This document shows positions 1-8,374 of a stretch of 36,105 nt of DNA, one piece after another (within the stretch, counting starts at the first letter, position 1; every line of letters begins with the position of its first letter). The notes under the pieces are model-generated. The model was given only the letters and a program-made list of their open reading frames with translations, was not told the DNA's origin and did no database searches. A program made the translations under genes and the position numbers. Source of the DNA: Bacteroidales bacterium (lineage in GTDB: Bacteria > Bacteroidota > Bacteroidia > Bacteroidales > GCA-2748055); assembly GCA_021740585.1 (NCBI GenBank), contig JAIOZM010000041.1, positions 1-36,105 on the forward strand. Reading direction: 5' to 3'.

Positions 1-1951
1 CGGCAATTAATTTCTTGTAATTCTGACTTGCCAGCCCAGGGTTTTCGAGCAGAACATAGGTTCTGGCTATTTCAAATAATGCATCGTCTGTATAGCTAGA
101 TGTTTGGTTAGCCGCCAGAAGTTCCTTCAGGGTTTCTATCTTTCGTTCCGGCCTGTCCACCAAACCAAGCGAAAAAGCTTTCTGGAAGTAGGCATAATCA
201 ACATCAGCTTTGTTCAGCTTAATTACCTTGTCATAATTATCAATTGCTTCCCAGTAAGAAGAATTAATGTAACGGCAATCTGCAATCCGGTTATAAGCAT
301 CAGCGATAGTGGCAGAAGTTTTGACTTCTTCGAGGCTAACATACTCTCTGAAAAGCTTTTCGGAAACACTGTAATTAGCTTTTGAAAATTCTATGTAAGC
401 CATGCTGTATTTCACTTTCTTGTATTCAGGGGTTTTAAAAGAAGCCGGTTCATCGAGAAATAATCGGTAATAATCCCTGGCTGTATTGACGTCGTTATAC
501 ATATAATAAGATTCTGCCAGCCAATATAAGGTTCTGGCATAAATTAAATTATCGTATTGTCCATATTGAGCCGATTTATCGAAAGCGCTTATGGCATCGG
601 AAAATCTAGAATTAACAAATAGTTCCATTCCACGAAAGAAGGCCACTTTTTGGTAGGCTTTTTCGATATCAGCATCCTTATTTTTTATTTTCTCCAGACT
701 CTCCATGGCCAATTTATAGTTCTTAGTCTCCATATACGCTAAAACAAGGATATTATAAACTTCATCTACTCTTGGAGAAGCAGGATACTGACGAATATAG
801 TAATTTAAAGTTCTGACAGCTTCATTAAATGGTGAGTAGCTCAGCTCATAGCTGAGTTTTGCATAATTAAATAAAGCATCTTCCTCAATTTGCTGGTTGA
901 AATTCATTCGTGAAGCAGAGCCAAATGCTGTTCTGGCTTTATCTTTTTCCCCCAGCTTAATATAGCAATCAGCCAGATTATATAAAGCGCTCATGCTTAT
1001 TTCTGTATCGGTCATGGAAATTCTTTCAAACAGAACGGCCGCTTCTTTATAGTCTCCAGCCATATAATAAGAAAATGCAAGCTGATACTTATCCTGAATT
1101 GAACTGGTCTTGGTCATATCTTTATACTTCTGAAGATAAGGAATAGCCTCCTTATACTCACCAAGATAAAAATATGATTCACCAATAATCTTTGACAACT
1201 CCGCTACTCTTTTCACACTTACCGAATCCATTAAAGGAGGTGCAAACTCTACAACTTCGCGAAACTTCTTTTGGAAATAAAGGATTTGGGAAATATAGTA
1301 GGGTGCAATAACCGAAAAAGTTTCATCATTCAACAATCGCTTAAATCCCTGTAAGGCTGTTTCGTAATTCCCCTGGTCGTAGGCGATGTGTGAATAATAA
1401 TACAATGCCGGAGATGCAAATTTATTATCCGTATCTTTTATTTCATAAAAATTGACCCTTGCATCTTCGAATTGTGATCTTTTATAATGGGAATATCCTT
1501 TTTGAAAATAATACTCCGACAATTCATCATCACTTAATAAGAACCTGTCAACTTTGTTGTAATACATTATGGTTCGCGGATAATTCTTTTTCTTATACAT
1601 ATAATCCGCCATTCTGAAATTTGCGTTGTTAATTAATGGGCTTTCAGGATTTTGATTGATAAACTCAAAAACCAGGTATTCTGCATCAATATTGAATAAC
1701 TCAATTGAGCACATGGCCCTGTAATACATCGCTTCGGCTCGTAATTCTGATTTCTCACCATCGTACTTATCTATGGTTTTATCAAAGAAATTCCTGGCTG
1801 CACCGTATTTTTCCTTTTCAAACAATTCAAGACCTTTATAAAAATCCTCTTCATTGTTTGAGTAAATTTCAGATTTTTGCGCATGCAGATGAATGAGACC
1901 TGAAGTACTAATAATTGCTGTAAGTACTATTGCTCTGATTATTTTGATCAT
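1..1951 (-). CDS. Secreted tetratricopeptide-repeat protein, partial (C-terminus off the left edge)
   Basis: The ATG is at 1951 on the minus strand and the frame stays open to base 1, so at least 650 residues are present and the C-terminus is missing. The protein begins MIKIIRAIVLTAIISTSG and reaches LHAQ near residue 25, a signal peptide with a likely cleavage after HAQ. The rest is a continuous array of helical repeats of TPR type, with recurring pairs such as 'ALYNLADCYIKLGEKDKA' and 'DNLIYARTLYWLAESYYM', and W/Y-A-G/A-Y/F patterns about every 35 residues. Long TPR proteins of this type in Bacteroidota are periplasmic or surface-associated scaffolds, often resembling BamD/YbgF-type repeats. 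No enzymatic domain is visible in the part present. It is divergent from ftsE. A specific partner cannot be named from sequence. Confidence 0.85.
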   Translation of the reverse strand, partial: MIKIIRAIVLTAIISTSGLIHLHAQKSEIYSNNEEDFYKGLELFEKEKYGAARNFFDKTIDKYDGEKSELRAEAMYYRAMCSIELFNIDAEYLVFEFINQNPESPLINNANFRMADYMYKKKNYPRTIMYYNKVDRFLLSDDELSEYYFQKGYSHYKRSQFEDARVNFYEIKDTDNKFASPALYYYSHIAYDQGNYETALQGFKRLLNDETFSVIAPYYISQILYFQKKFREVVEFAPPLMDSVSVKRVAELSKIIGESYFYLGEYKEAIPYLQKYKDMTKTSSIQDKYQLAFSYYMAGDYKEAAVLFERISMTDTEISMSALYNLADCYIKLGEKDKARTAFGSASRMNFNQQIEEDALFNYAKLSYELSYSPFNEAVRTLNYYIRQYPASPRVDEVYNILVLAYMETKNYKLAMESLEKIKNKDADIEKAYQKVAFFRGMELFVNSRFSDAISAFDKSAQYGQYDNLIYARTLYWLAESYYMYNDVNTARDYYRLFLDEPASFKTPEYKKVKYSMAYIEFSKANYSVSEKLFREYVSLEEVKTSATIADAYNRIADCRYINSSYWEAIDNYDKVIKLNKADVDYAYFQKAFSLGLVDRPERKIETLKELLAANQTSSYTDDALFEIARTYVLLENPGLASQNYKKLIA

Positions 1952-1980
1952 ACTTAATTCTTTCTTAATCCGGATTTTTG

Positions 1981-1988
1981 TAAAATTA
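1981..1988 (-). promoter_or_regulatory. Possible promoter -7 element of the TPR gene
   Basis: On the minus strand the sequence reads TAATTTTA, seven of eight matches to the Bacteroidota -7 consensus TAnnTTTG. A TTG lies 17 bases upstream of it. It is about 30 bases upstream of the ATG at 1951. The region is AT-rich, so a chance match is possible. Confidence 0.3.
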
Positions 1989-2136
1989 CACATAAATAAG
2001 ATCAACAATTATCACAGTCATTCTTTTTAATTAACACTGCCATGTTAATTATTGGTTTTATTATTCCAATTAGAAAATTGATCTTTGTATATTCTTTAAT
2101 TCACTAAACGAAGTTTAATTCTCTAAATTGTTTAAA

Positions 2137-2853
2137 ATGGGACTTGATAATATCATAGAATTTAAAAATGTTTCAATCCTGATAAAAGACCACATGGTAT
2201 TTAAAAGTATTGATCTTACTATTCAGAAGGGCGAGTTTGTATATATTATCGGGAAGGTGGGTAGCGGTAAAACCACGCTTATCAAGACCATTACTTCTGA
2301 AATACCTGTGGCTGAAGGAAATGCAGTTGTTGCCGGATATAATCTGGAAAGCATTAAAAGAAAACATCAGCCTATGCTTCGAAGAAAAGTGGGTGTTGTT
2401 TTTCAGGATTTTCAGCTCCTCAGCGACCGTACGGTGAACGATAATCTTAGCTTTGTATTAAAAGCCACCGGGTGGAAATCTAAGACAGAAATAAATACCC
2501 GCATAGGTGAAGTGCTTGAGAAGGTAGGATTGGGTTATAAGGGCTATAAATTCCCCCATCAATTATCGGGAGGTGAGCAACAAAGAGTGGTAATTGCCAG
2601 GGCTTTGCTTAACAATCCGGAAATTATTCTGGCCGATGAACCCACCGGTAATTTGGATCCAAAAACCTCCGAAGAAATTATTGAAATCCTTCAGGATCTC
2701 AGCAAAAATGGGCGTGCAGTGATTATGGTAACCCATAATTACAATTTACTGAAAAAATTTCCTTCCAGAATTCTTAAATGCTATAATGAAGGGGTAATAG
2801 AAACAGATCTTAACGATCCTGAAATTGAGCATTTAAGTAAGCAGATGGAATAA
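2137..2853 (+). CDS. ftsE: Cell-division ABC transporter ATP-binding protein FtsE
   Basis: This is a single ABC ATPase domain of about 238 residues. Numbered from an upstream in-frame ATG at 2128, the Walker A motif GKVGSGKTT is at 42-50, the Q-loop VFQDFQLL at 91-98, the signature LSGGEQQ at 146-152, Walker B IILADEP at 166-172 and the H-loop histidine near 203. FtsE pairs with the membrane protein FtsX and controls cell-wall hydrolases at the division site. In Bacteroidota the two genes are usually unlinked, and no ftsX is seen here. I chose ATG 2137 (protein starts MGLDNIIEF) because it fits the start of Bacteroidota FtsE proteins as I remember them; 2128 adds three residues. The gene is convergent with the operon ending at 2869, only 15 bp away. 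A LolD/MacB-type ATPase is the alternative, but no permease gene is adjacent. Confidence 0.8.
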   Translation: MGLDNIIEFKNVSILIKDHMVFKSIDLTIQKGEFVYIIGKVGSGKTTLIKTITSEIPVAEGNAVVAGYNLESIKRKHQPMLRRKVGVVFQDFQLLSDRTVNDNLSFVLKATGWKSKTEINTRIGEVLEKVGLGYKGYKFPHQLSGGEQQRVVIARALLNNPEIILADEPTGNLDPKTSEEIIEILQDLSKNGRAVIMVTHNYNLLKKFPSRILKCYNEGVIETDLNDPEIEHLSKQME

Positions 2854-2868
2854 GGATTACGAAAAAAA

Positions 2869-3975
2869 TCAGGTAAAAATATAATCCCCGTCTCCATCCT
2901 GAAAGTTGTACTTCAGGTCGATACCGGAAATTACATCTGAAATAGCTGTAAATCTTTTAACTTCCTTTACGCGGGATCTATTTTTAACTTTTCCTTTAAG
3001 ATACTCAGAAAACTCTTCATGGAAGGTTATGATTCTGTGATTTTCAGTTTCATAGGTAATGTGAGATATGACCGACTCAAAAAAGACAACAGCGTGTAAC
3101 ATTTCGTACCACAAGTAATGAGTTTTTACCACCCCATCTCTGATCCCAAGGAGAGCGATACCAAGAATCTGATTTCCCCTCTGAACTTTTAATAGAAATA
3201 ATTCAAAATTATTCGCCAGTGAACTAAAAAAATATCTTTCAGACAAAAGTTGTCTTTCTTTTGTCTCCTTCATAAGCCAACGCGACTTTAGCCACCAGTT
3301 AAAATGCAATTCATTGGGAATGGTAATTTGATTTTGGCTTGTTTTTTTAATATATGAAAAAATCTCCGGAGTAGGTATCCATAATTTTTCAAGGCTAATA
3401 TCAGCATAGGATTTATCATTCTTCAATCTTAAAGGACATATAAGATTTATTCCAAAATCAAGAAATTTGAGCAGAGCTGTTGCGCTTAAAAATTTATATA
3501 ATCCTGATACGTCAGCCTTTTTCTTCGAGGAAATTCTTTGATGTAAAGCGGATTTTAAATTGAAAATTATACCTTTTCGCTCATTCAGGCTAAAACCCAG
3601 CTTTTTAATTATTTCCTTTGTCCTTTCAGACAAATCAGAAAAAGCTACCTGCTTATCGGTAACTTTCATGAACTCACTTAGCAAAGTTAATGAAACCTTT
3701 GCCCCTGCCCCCACTTCAACCCACCAACAGGAATTCCAATAAAGACGGTCTGAACTCTTTTCTAAGGGTTTTCCAGGTAATATCCCAATATAGCCCAATA
3801 ATTTCTTGTCCTCCTCAGCTACAATCAGCAAAATATCTTCATTTTTCGCAAAGGGATTTGCAACCTGCGATTCAGCCCGCCATGGAGTAATGGGAATATT
3901 TCCCAGATAATAAGAGGCTGCCTTGTTTGCAAACTCAAGTAATTCTGACTTAGTGATATGCCTGATTTTCATCAT
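2869..3975 (-). CDS. Double-length GNAT-like acyltransferase, last gene of the carrier-protein operon
   Basis: This 368-residue soluble protein has no signal peptide. The N-terminal third (about 1-140) has the layout of a GNAT fold: 'ILLIVAEEDKKLLGYIGILPG' (an acceptor-strand pair) followed by 'DLSERTKEIIKKLGF', the usual C-terminal GNAT helix and LGF strand. The remainder (about 200-340) appears to contain a second GNAT-like half ('NFELFLLKVQRGNQILGIALLG'). The textbook acyl-CoA loop (Q/RxxGxG/A) is not evident in either half, so the donor could be something other than CoA or one half could be structural. FemABX-type proteins have the same two-GNAT architecture. Its ATG overlaps the stop of the carrier-protein gene by 4 bp (ATGA), so the two are translationally coupled. 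The function is inferred from context only: transfer of an acyl or aminoacyl group to a surface-glycan precursor. Confidence 0.65.
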   Translation of the reverse strand: MMKIRHITKSELLEFANKAASYYLGNIPITPWRAESQVANPFAKNEDILLIVAEEDKKLLGYIGILPGKPLEKSSDRLYWNSCWWVEVGAGAKVSLTLLSEFMKVTDKQVAFSDLSERTKEIIKKLGFSLNERKGIIFNLKSALHQRISSKKKADVSGLYKFLSATALLKFLDFGINLICPLRLKNDKSYADISLEKLWIPTPEIFSYIKKTSQNQITIPNELHFNWWLKSRWLMKETKERQLLSERYFFSSLANNFELFLLKVQRGNQILGIALLGIRDGVVKTHYLWYEMLHAVVFFESVISHITYETENHRIITFHEEFSEYLKGKVKNRSRVKEVKRFTAISDVISGIDLKYNFQDGDGDYIFT

Positions 3976-4211
3976 TGAATTTTATCAGAAACCTTCTGTC
4001 TGATCTCACCAAAGCTGCTCATCGACAACATTTCGTCGAGATCAAATTTTATTTCAAATTGATTTTCAATTTCTGTAATCAACATTACATGTCTGAGGGA
4101 ATCCCACTCAGGAATATCTTTAGAGCTGGTATTTTCCTTCAAGTCCTTAACATTCCTGAAGAATGACTTGAAAATATCCTGAAGTTTTTGATCCACCGTA
4201 TTATCTTCCAT
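3972..4211 (-). CDS. Stand-alone acyl/peptidyl carrier protein
   Basis: This 79-residue acidic protein has the four-helix carrier pattern. The motif WDSLRH (residues 36-41) contains the predicted phosphopantetheine-attachment serine, Ser38. The context 'IPEWDSLRHVMLITEIENQF' is closer to DltC-like and stand-alone peptidyl carriers than to the fatty-acid AcpP motif (DSLD). It would need a 4'-phosphopantetheinyl transferase, and none is in the window. It lies 3 bp downstream of the GNAT gene at 4215 and overlaps the next gene by 4 bp. The adenylation enzyme two genes upstream is the natural loading partner. The identity as a carrier protein is firm. The identity of the carried group (amino acid or acyl chain) is inference. 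Confidence 0.88.
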   Translation of the reverse strand: MEDNTVDQKLQDIFKSFFRNVKDLKENTSSKDIPEWDSLRHVMLITEIENQFEIKFDLDEMLSMSSFGEIRQKVSDKIQ

Positions 4212-4214
4212 AGC

Positions 4215-4973
4215 TTAAATTTTTCCTACCAACCAATAAATGCCATAATCGCATACTGTTTCGAATCCTAATTTTTTATACAAAGGGTATCCTGATTTGG
4301 TTGAATGAAGCACAAATTTAGTGTAAGCATTTTGAATAAAGTAATCAATTGCTTTGGAAGTTATATATTTCCCTAATCCTTTCCCCCGATGTTTTTCCTG
4401 AGTCGATATAAGATAAAGTCCGACACTAGCTCTAAAATTGAACATAAGTGCTGTAGAGATAACATTTTCTTCATAGCTAAGCTGGAAAAAGTTAAAGGCA
4501 TCATTTGAAAGTAAATTCTTAAATACTTGTTGAGATATCTTTCTACCTTTCAAATTCTCCGAATTAACGAGCGTAAGCCATTTCCCTATTTCATCTTCAG
4601 TATTTACTCTTTCAAACTTCAGGTTTTCCATCGGAGCCGGCAGATTGAATACCTCTTCCCTTTCGAGGTACATTCCTTTCCAGTTATTAATTTTACGGAT
4701 TCCAAATTCATCGGCTGCTCCATCAAAAGGATCATTTTCCATAGTTTCACGGATCCAAAAAGGTGAAAAAGCTCCCGACTTCATCTTTTCACCCACCGCT
4801 TTTAACTCATCTCTTTCCACAAATTTATTGCTCAAAACATAGGCCGGCCAAGAGTTATCGGCAGGACAAACATTCTCCAATCCTCTGAAATTAAGAGAAT
4901 CTGAATTCGTCTTTTCTACAATCTGTTTGTAAAAAGCAAAAAGATTTTCAGTTATGATTTCAGATTTAATCAT
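4215..4973 (-). CDS. GNAT-family N-acyltransferase
   Basis: This 252-residue protein has a C-terminal GNAT domain at about 115-252. The acyl-donor loop is intact at 194-202 (KHRGKGLGK, fitting R/Q-x-x-G-x-G/A), preceded by the strand VGLYLISTQ and followed by helix 'YITSKAIDYF' and 'GYPLYKKLGF', the classic end of the fold. The N-terminal 110 residues are not a recognisable domain. GNATs transfer an acyl group from CoA, or in some families from a carrier protein, to an amine. It sits between the adenylation enzyme (4-bp overlap, ATGA) and the carrier protein (3-bp gap), which makes it the best candidate for the transferase that unloads the carrier. That role is inferred. No signal peptide is present, so it acts in the cytoplasm. 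Confidence 0.82.
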   Translation of the reverse strand: MIKSEIITENLFAFYKQIVEKTNSDSLNFRGLENVCPADNSWPAYVLSNKFVERDELKAVGEKMKSGAFSPFWIRETMENDPFDGAADEFGIRKINNWKGMYLEREEVFNLPAPMENLKFERVNTEDEIGKWLTLVNSENLKGRKISQQVFKNLLSNDAFNFFQLSYEENVISTALMFNFRASVGLYLISTQEKHRGKGLGKYITSKAIDYFIQNAYTKFVLHSTKSGYPLYKKLGFETVCDYGIYWLVGKI

Positions 4974-6469
4974 TTCACTGACCGTTTTTTAAGTTCAGAC
5001 CTGTCAATTTTTCCACCCACAGATTTGGGCAATACATCGAGGTCGATAATGGCAACCGGAATCATATATTTAGGTAAGCGTTGCATCAGATATTTTCTCA
5101 ATTCAGCTTCCCTGCCCTTTGCTTTTTCGGTATAAAGATGTATTTCTGTTGTTCCCTGGGAATTTTCAACGCCTATAGCTGCCAGATTACTAAGTTTAAG
5201 AAATTCGCGGCTGTGTTGTTCAATTTCCCCCAGTTCAACACGGAATCCCTGCACTTGTATCTGAGAATCAATCCGGCCACAAAACATATAATCCCCATCC
5301 TTATCCTTAAAAACCACATCACCTGTTTTGTAATACCTTCGATGTGTGCCATCCTTCGCAATATTTATGAAGGAGGAAAGATTGGCGGATTCATTTTTCC
5401 AATACCCCGGTGTAACCTGATTTCCGCTTACACAAAGTTCACCCTTTGTTCCATCTGTTATCATTCGGTTTTCTGAATCCAGGATTACGGCTTCGTTATC
5501 GCCAAAAGTTTTTCCGATGGATACTACTCCCATATATTCCTTACCAGGCGACATCCAATTATATATCAGGCAATTAACTGTTAATTCTGTGGGGCCGTAC
5601 ACATTCTGTATGAGAGCATTTGGAAGGCATGATTTCCAATCGCGTGCCAATTGTGCTGAAAAAGCTTCCCCTCCCAAAAGACAATACCTAAGATGTGTGA
5701 GTTTTATTTTATCAAAGTAAGGTTTGAGATATGCCAGAGTGGAAGGTGGCATTTTAACAAAACTAAGCTCATGATCCCTCATTAGTTTGAAGGCATACAA
5801 ATACTTGATTTCGTTTGGTGGCACGGTATAAATTGATGCTCCGAGGGAGAGCGGCACAGAAAAACAATGAACAGACGCATCGAAAGAAAGGTCGTAAATT
5901 TGCAAAAACCTATCTTTTTCCGACAATTTGTAGCCGGAATGTATAAAATGATAAATGAAGGAATTCAGGTTCCCGTGATTAATAGTCACTCCTTTAGGCT
6001 TTCCTGTACTTCCCGAAGTGAAAAGAATATATGCCAAATCAGAAATGTCAGGTATTATTGGAACAGGCAAATGATCTTCTCCTTTTAACTTTGAGGTATC
6101 AATGAGTTTAAGTCGGGGAAAATCAGTTTTGTCAATTTTCAAATGATGTGAAGAAAGAAGGGTGCCGAGTTCTGATTCAAAAATTATATCCTTATTGCGT
6201 GCTTCCGGAGTTTCGGGATTAATCGGAACATAGGCTTTTCCAGTTATCCAGCAAGCTAAAATAGAAGCATAGGTTTCTAAATCATCGTATGTATAAATCC
6301 CTATAATTTTTTCTTCAGAGGAACAAGTGGCTTTTATGCTTTTTGCAATTTTAAAAGTCACCCTTTTTAGCTCGCTATAGCTAAAGCTGATCCCCTGAAT
6401 ATGGAAAGCCGTTCTATCAGGAAATTCTTCAAATCGAAGTAATATTTGTTCTACCAGAGAAAAGTTCAT
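4970..6469 (-). CDS. Stand-alone amino-acid adenylation enzyme (NRPS A-domain / DltA-like)
   Basis: This is a member of the AMP-forming adenylate family of about 499 residues. All core motifs are visible in order: A3 ILFTSGSTGKPKG, A4 FDAS, A5 NVYGPTE, A6 GELCVSGNQVTPGYW, A7 YKTGDVV, A8 GRIDSQIQVQGFRVELGEIE, and A10 GGKIDR with the catalytic lysine. It activates a carboxylate as acyl-AMP and loads it on a carrier-protein thiol. The aspartate of A4 (the 'D235' that binds the alpha-amine in NRPS enzymes) is conserved, so the substrate is probably an amino acid rather than a fatty or aryl acid. I chose ATG 6469 because it lies 1 bp after the stop of the upstream gene and the protein then starts MNFSLVEQILLRFEEFP, as A-domains do. 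An ATG at 6538 would add 23 residues inside the neighbour. There is no condensation or thioesterase domain. Confidence 0.88.
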   Translation of the reverse strand: MNFSLVEQILLRFEEFPDRTAFHIQGISFSYSELKRVTFKIAKSIKATCSSEEKIIGIYTYDDLETYASILACWITGKAYVPINPETPEARNKDIIFESELGTLLSSHHLKIDKTDFPRLKLIDTSKLKGEDHLPVPIIPDISDLAYILFTSGSTGKPKGVTINHGNLNSFIYHFIHSGYKLSEKDRFLQIYDLSFDASVHCFSVPLSLGASIYTVPPNEIKYLYAFKLMRDHELSFVKMPPSTLAYLKPYFDKIKLTHLRYCLLGGEAFSAQLARDWKSCLPNALIQNVYGPTELTVNCLIYNWMSPGKEYMGVVSIGKTFGDNEAVILDSENRMITDGTKGELCVSGNQVTPGYWKNESANLSSFINIAKDGTHRRYYKTGDVVFKDKDGDYMFCGRIDSQIQVQGFRVELGEIEQHSREFLKLSNLAAIGVENSQGTTEIHLYTEKAKGREAELRKYLMQRLPKYMIPVAIIDLDVLPKSVGGKIDRSELKKRSVK

Positions 6470-6470
6470 T

Positions 6471-7478
6471 CTAATTATTATTGAACAAAGATTTAAGAAA
6501 ATAGTAAAAATACTCTGTTTTGAGGATACTCTGTGCATTCGCTGAACTTTTCTCCATGGGTATTCTCTGAAAATGACAAAAACCTAGCTCTTTTTTAAGT
6601 CCTGAAGTACCAAAACTTGCATCCGGTCCATTTGGATTTGAATGAAGACTTTCCAATGTACTTTTACTCACTCCAATATCTGAAAATGGAAAGGCAAAAA
6701 ATGAATAATCCAATGCAAACCGTTTTTTTATATCCTCCGAACTTTCAAGCACTTCTTTTATCTGATTGGTTTCTGATATAGCTGAAAAATCAGGATGATT
6801 AAAACTATGTGCTCCGATAAAAAATCCTTGCGATTTAATTTCTTCTACCTCCAGATCAGTTAAATAGGGCTTATTTTCAGAAAGGTAAGAATTAAAATCT
6901 ATATTGAATTCCTCAGCCAGTCTGTCAATATAATTTGTGTCAGTAAATTTCAATTTCAGGAGAGCCTTTTGCATATCCATGAAACTGGTGATTCTTATTT
7001 TAAACTCTTCTTCCAGTTTTCTTTTAATGCCTGAATTTAAAGGCTTGTATTTGAAATATTCTAAAATTACAGAAATCTTATAGCGGTAAAATAAATCCTT
7101 GTTCCCAATAAAACTGTTATTCAAAAAGATGATAGCCGGTATTCCTTTCTGTCTTAGAACAGGAGCTATTACATCCTTAATTTCTCTGAGTCCATCATCA
7201 AAACTCAGGATGAAAGAGGGCTTATTCAAATTTTCAAAATCTTCTTTATTCTTCAATATTTCAGGTGAAACCGGATTAAAATATTTAAGAATCAGATCAA
7301 TATCGGTAATAAATTCCTTTTTGCTTTTTAATCTATATAGGTTTTTAAGATGGGAAGGTGGATGGTCAGTGGCAGCATGATAAAAAGGAAAGATAAGCTG
7401 CTTGCCGGTTTTGGCTATGAGCTTTTGCAAAGGATAGATTCCAGAAAAGGGAAGCAATATTTTTCTGGGCTCTGTCAT
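6471..7478 (-). CDS. NodB-type polysaccharide deacetylase
   Basis: This 335-residue protein has a carbohydrate esterase family 4 (NodB) domain. Motif 1 is SFDDG at 92-96 (Asp94 as base, Asp95 as metal ligand). Motif 2 is HSFNHP at 224-229 with both metal histidines (His224, His228). A later FAFPFSD stretch fits motif 3 (R/FxPF). All catalytic residues needed for metal-dependent N-deacetylation are present, so it should be active. The family removes N-acetyl groups from chitin, peptidoglycan or capsule sugars. There is no clear signal peptide, which suggests it acts on a cytoplasmic, lipid- or nucleotide-linked precursor, or that it exits by an unusual route. It overlaps the upstream FemAB-like gene by 4 bp and stops 1 bp before the adenylation gene. 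Its likely job is to expose an amine for the GNATs of this operon (inference). Confidence 0.85.
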   Translation of the reverse strand: MTEPRKILLPFSGIYPLQKLIAKTGKQLIFPFYHAATDHPPSHLKNLYRLKSKKEFITDIDLILKYFNPVSPEILKNKEDFENLNKPSFILSFDDGLREIKDVIAPVLRQKGIPAIIFLNNSFIGNKDLFYRYKISVILEYFKYKPLNSGIKRKLEEEFKIRITSFMDMQKALLKLKFTDTNYIDRLAEEFNIDFNSYLSENKPYLTDLEVEEIKSQGFFIGAHSFNHPDFSAISETNQIKEVLESSEDIKKRFALDYSFFAFPFSDIGVSKSTLESLHSNPNGPDASFGTSGLKKELGFCHFQRIPMEKSSANAQSILKTEYFYYFLKSLFNNN

Positions 7479-8374
7479 TTCCTGAATAATTTAAATGGAA
7501 AAGGTAATCTGTTTAACTTCAAATTAAAATATTTCACGGGTTTTGCACCAAATCCGGCAAAAAATCTTGCAATTCCTTGAATTCCGGAACCTTCAAAATC
7601 AAGCACTAAATCAGTGTCGGCATATTTTCCTATAACATAATCGAGAATTGAAAACATGGCGCGTTCGTCTTTTCCTTTCACATTAGAAACAGGGATCAGA
7701 TAATACAGTCTGCCTTCAAACAAAACAAAAAATGCTGCCGCTACCAGCTTTCCATGAAAATAGGCTCCCACAATAAAACCATTTTTCATGGATATAATTT
7801 TATCCATAAAACAATTGAGCCATTCGTAATAGGATGCTTTTCTTTTTTGATGGGTATTATCGCGCTTCAAATTTATAACATCCTGAATATTAGTATTTTC
7901 ACTTATTTCAATATGGGCAATAGTCCTTCGCAGATTCCTTATGTTATTGGGAGAGTAATTTTTTTCCAATTCAGAATAACGATGGGCCAGATCTAATTCG
8001 TAATTGACTTTTTTGGTAAAAACATAATCCCGACTTGTTGATCCGTTAAGATGGTTAAGATTATAGTCGATATAATTAATTTCATCCGGTATAGCCTTTA
8101 TAAACTCCAAGGTTTTTAAAGTATCTGTTTTAAGTGAGGAATATACACCAAGCTGTTGGGCAAAAAGAGGCTGGAAGATATATTTCACTCCATACTTTTT
8201 TCGCAAGGGAATCGCCATAACTGAAACATAGTCGTCTTCTACCATTCCACACCAACCGGGAGCTACCAAATCAAGGTACCACGATAATGAATAGACCATT
8301 TTCTGATTTGAATTCAGAACACACTGATCCCATTTCTTCCTGTCTATCTGCCCATGCCTGAGGAAAGTTATCAT
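7475..8374 (-). CDS. FemAB/CelD-like GNAT transferase
   Basis: This 299-residue cytoplasmic protein resembles the FemAB-related / BioF2-like acetyltransferases common in surface-polysaccharide clusters of Bacteroidota. Features are 'YSLSWYLDLVAPGW' at the start, an NNIRNLRR segment near 140, and the C-terminal fold end 'LVLDFEGSGIQGIARFFAGF' with FGAKPVKY. FemAB enzymes move aminoacyl groups from aminoacyl-tRNA to amines on peptidoglycan precursors; the CelD-like branch is found in cellulose and exopolysaccharide loci. It overlaps the DUF7033 gene upstream and the NodB gene downstream by 4 bp each. It could therefore modify the same glycan precursor. Donor (acyl-CoA, aminoacyl-tRNA or the operon's carrier protein) cannot be told from sequence. 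Confidence 0.75.
   Translation of the reverse strand: MITFLRHGQIDRKKWDQCVLNSNQKMVYSLSWYLDLVAPGWCGMVEDDYVSVMAIPLRKKYGVKYIFQPLFAQQLGVYSSLKTDTLKTLEFIKAIPDEINYIDYNLNHLNGSTSRDYVFTKKVNYELDLAHRYSELEKNYSPNNIRNLRRTIAHIEISENTNIQDVINLKRDNTHQKRKASYYEWLNCFMDKIISMKNGFIVGAYFHGKLVAAAFFVLFEGRLYYLIPVSNVKGKDERAMFSILDYVIGKYADTDLVLDFEGSGIQGIARFFAGFGAKPVKYFNLKLNRLPFPFKLFRK

Noticed and set aside
2869..6469. Reading the A-domain and carrier as a D-alanylation (dlt) operon
   Set aside because: DltB (MBOAT) and DltD are absent, and the pocket residues do not point clearly to D-alanine.
6470..6538. Upstream start of the adenylation gene
   Set aside because: It would place 23 residues in the coding end of the deacetylase gene; the ATG at 6469 is 1 bp past that stop and matches the family's usual N-terminus.
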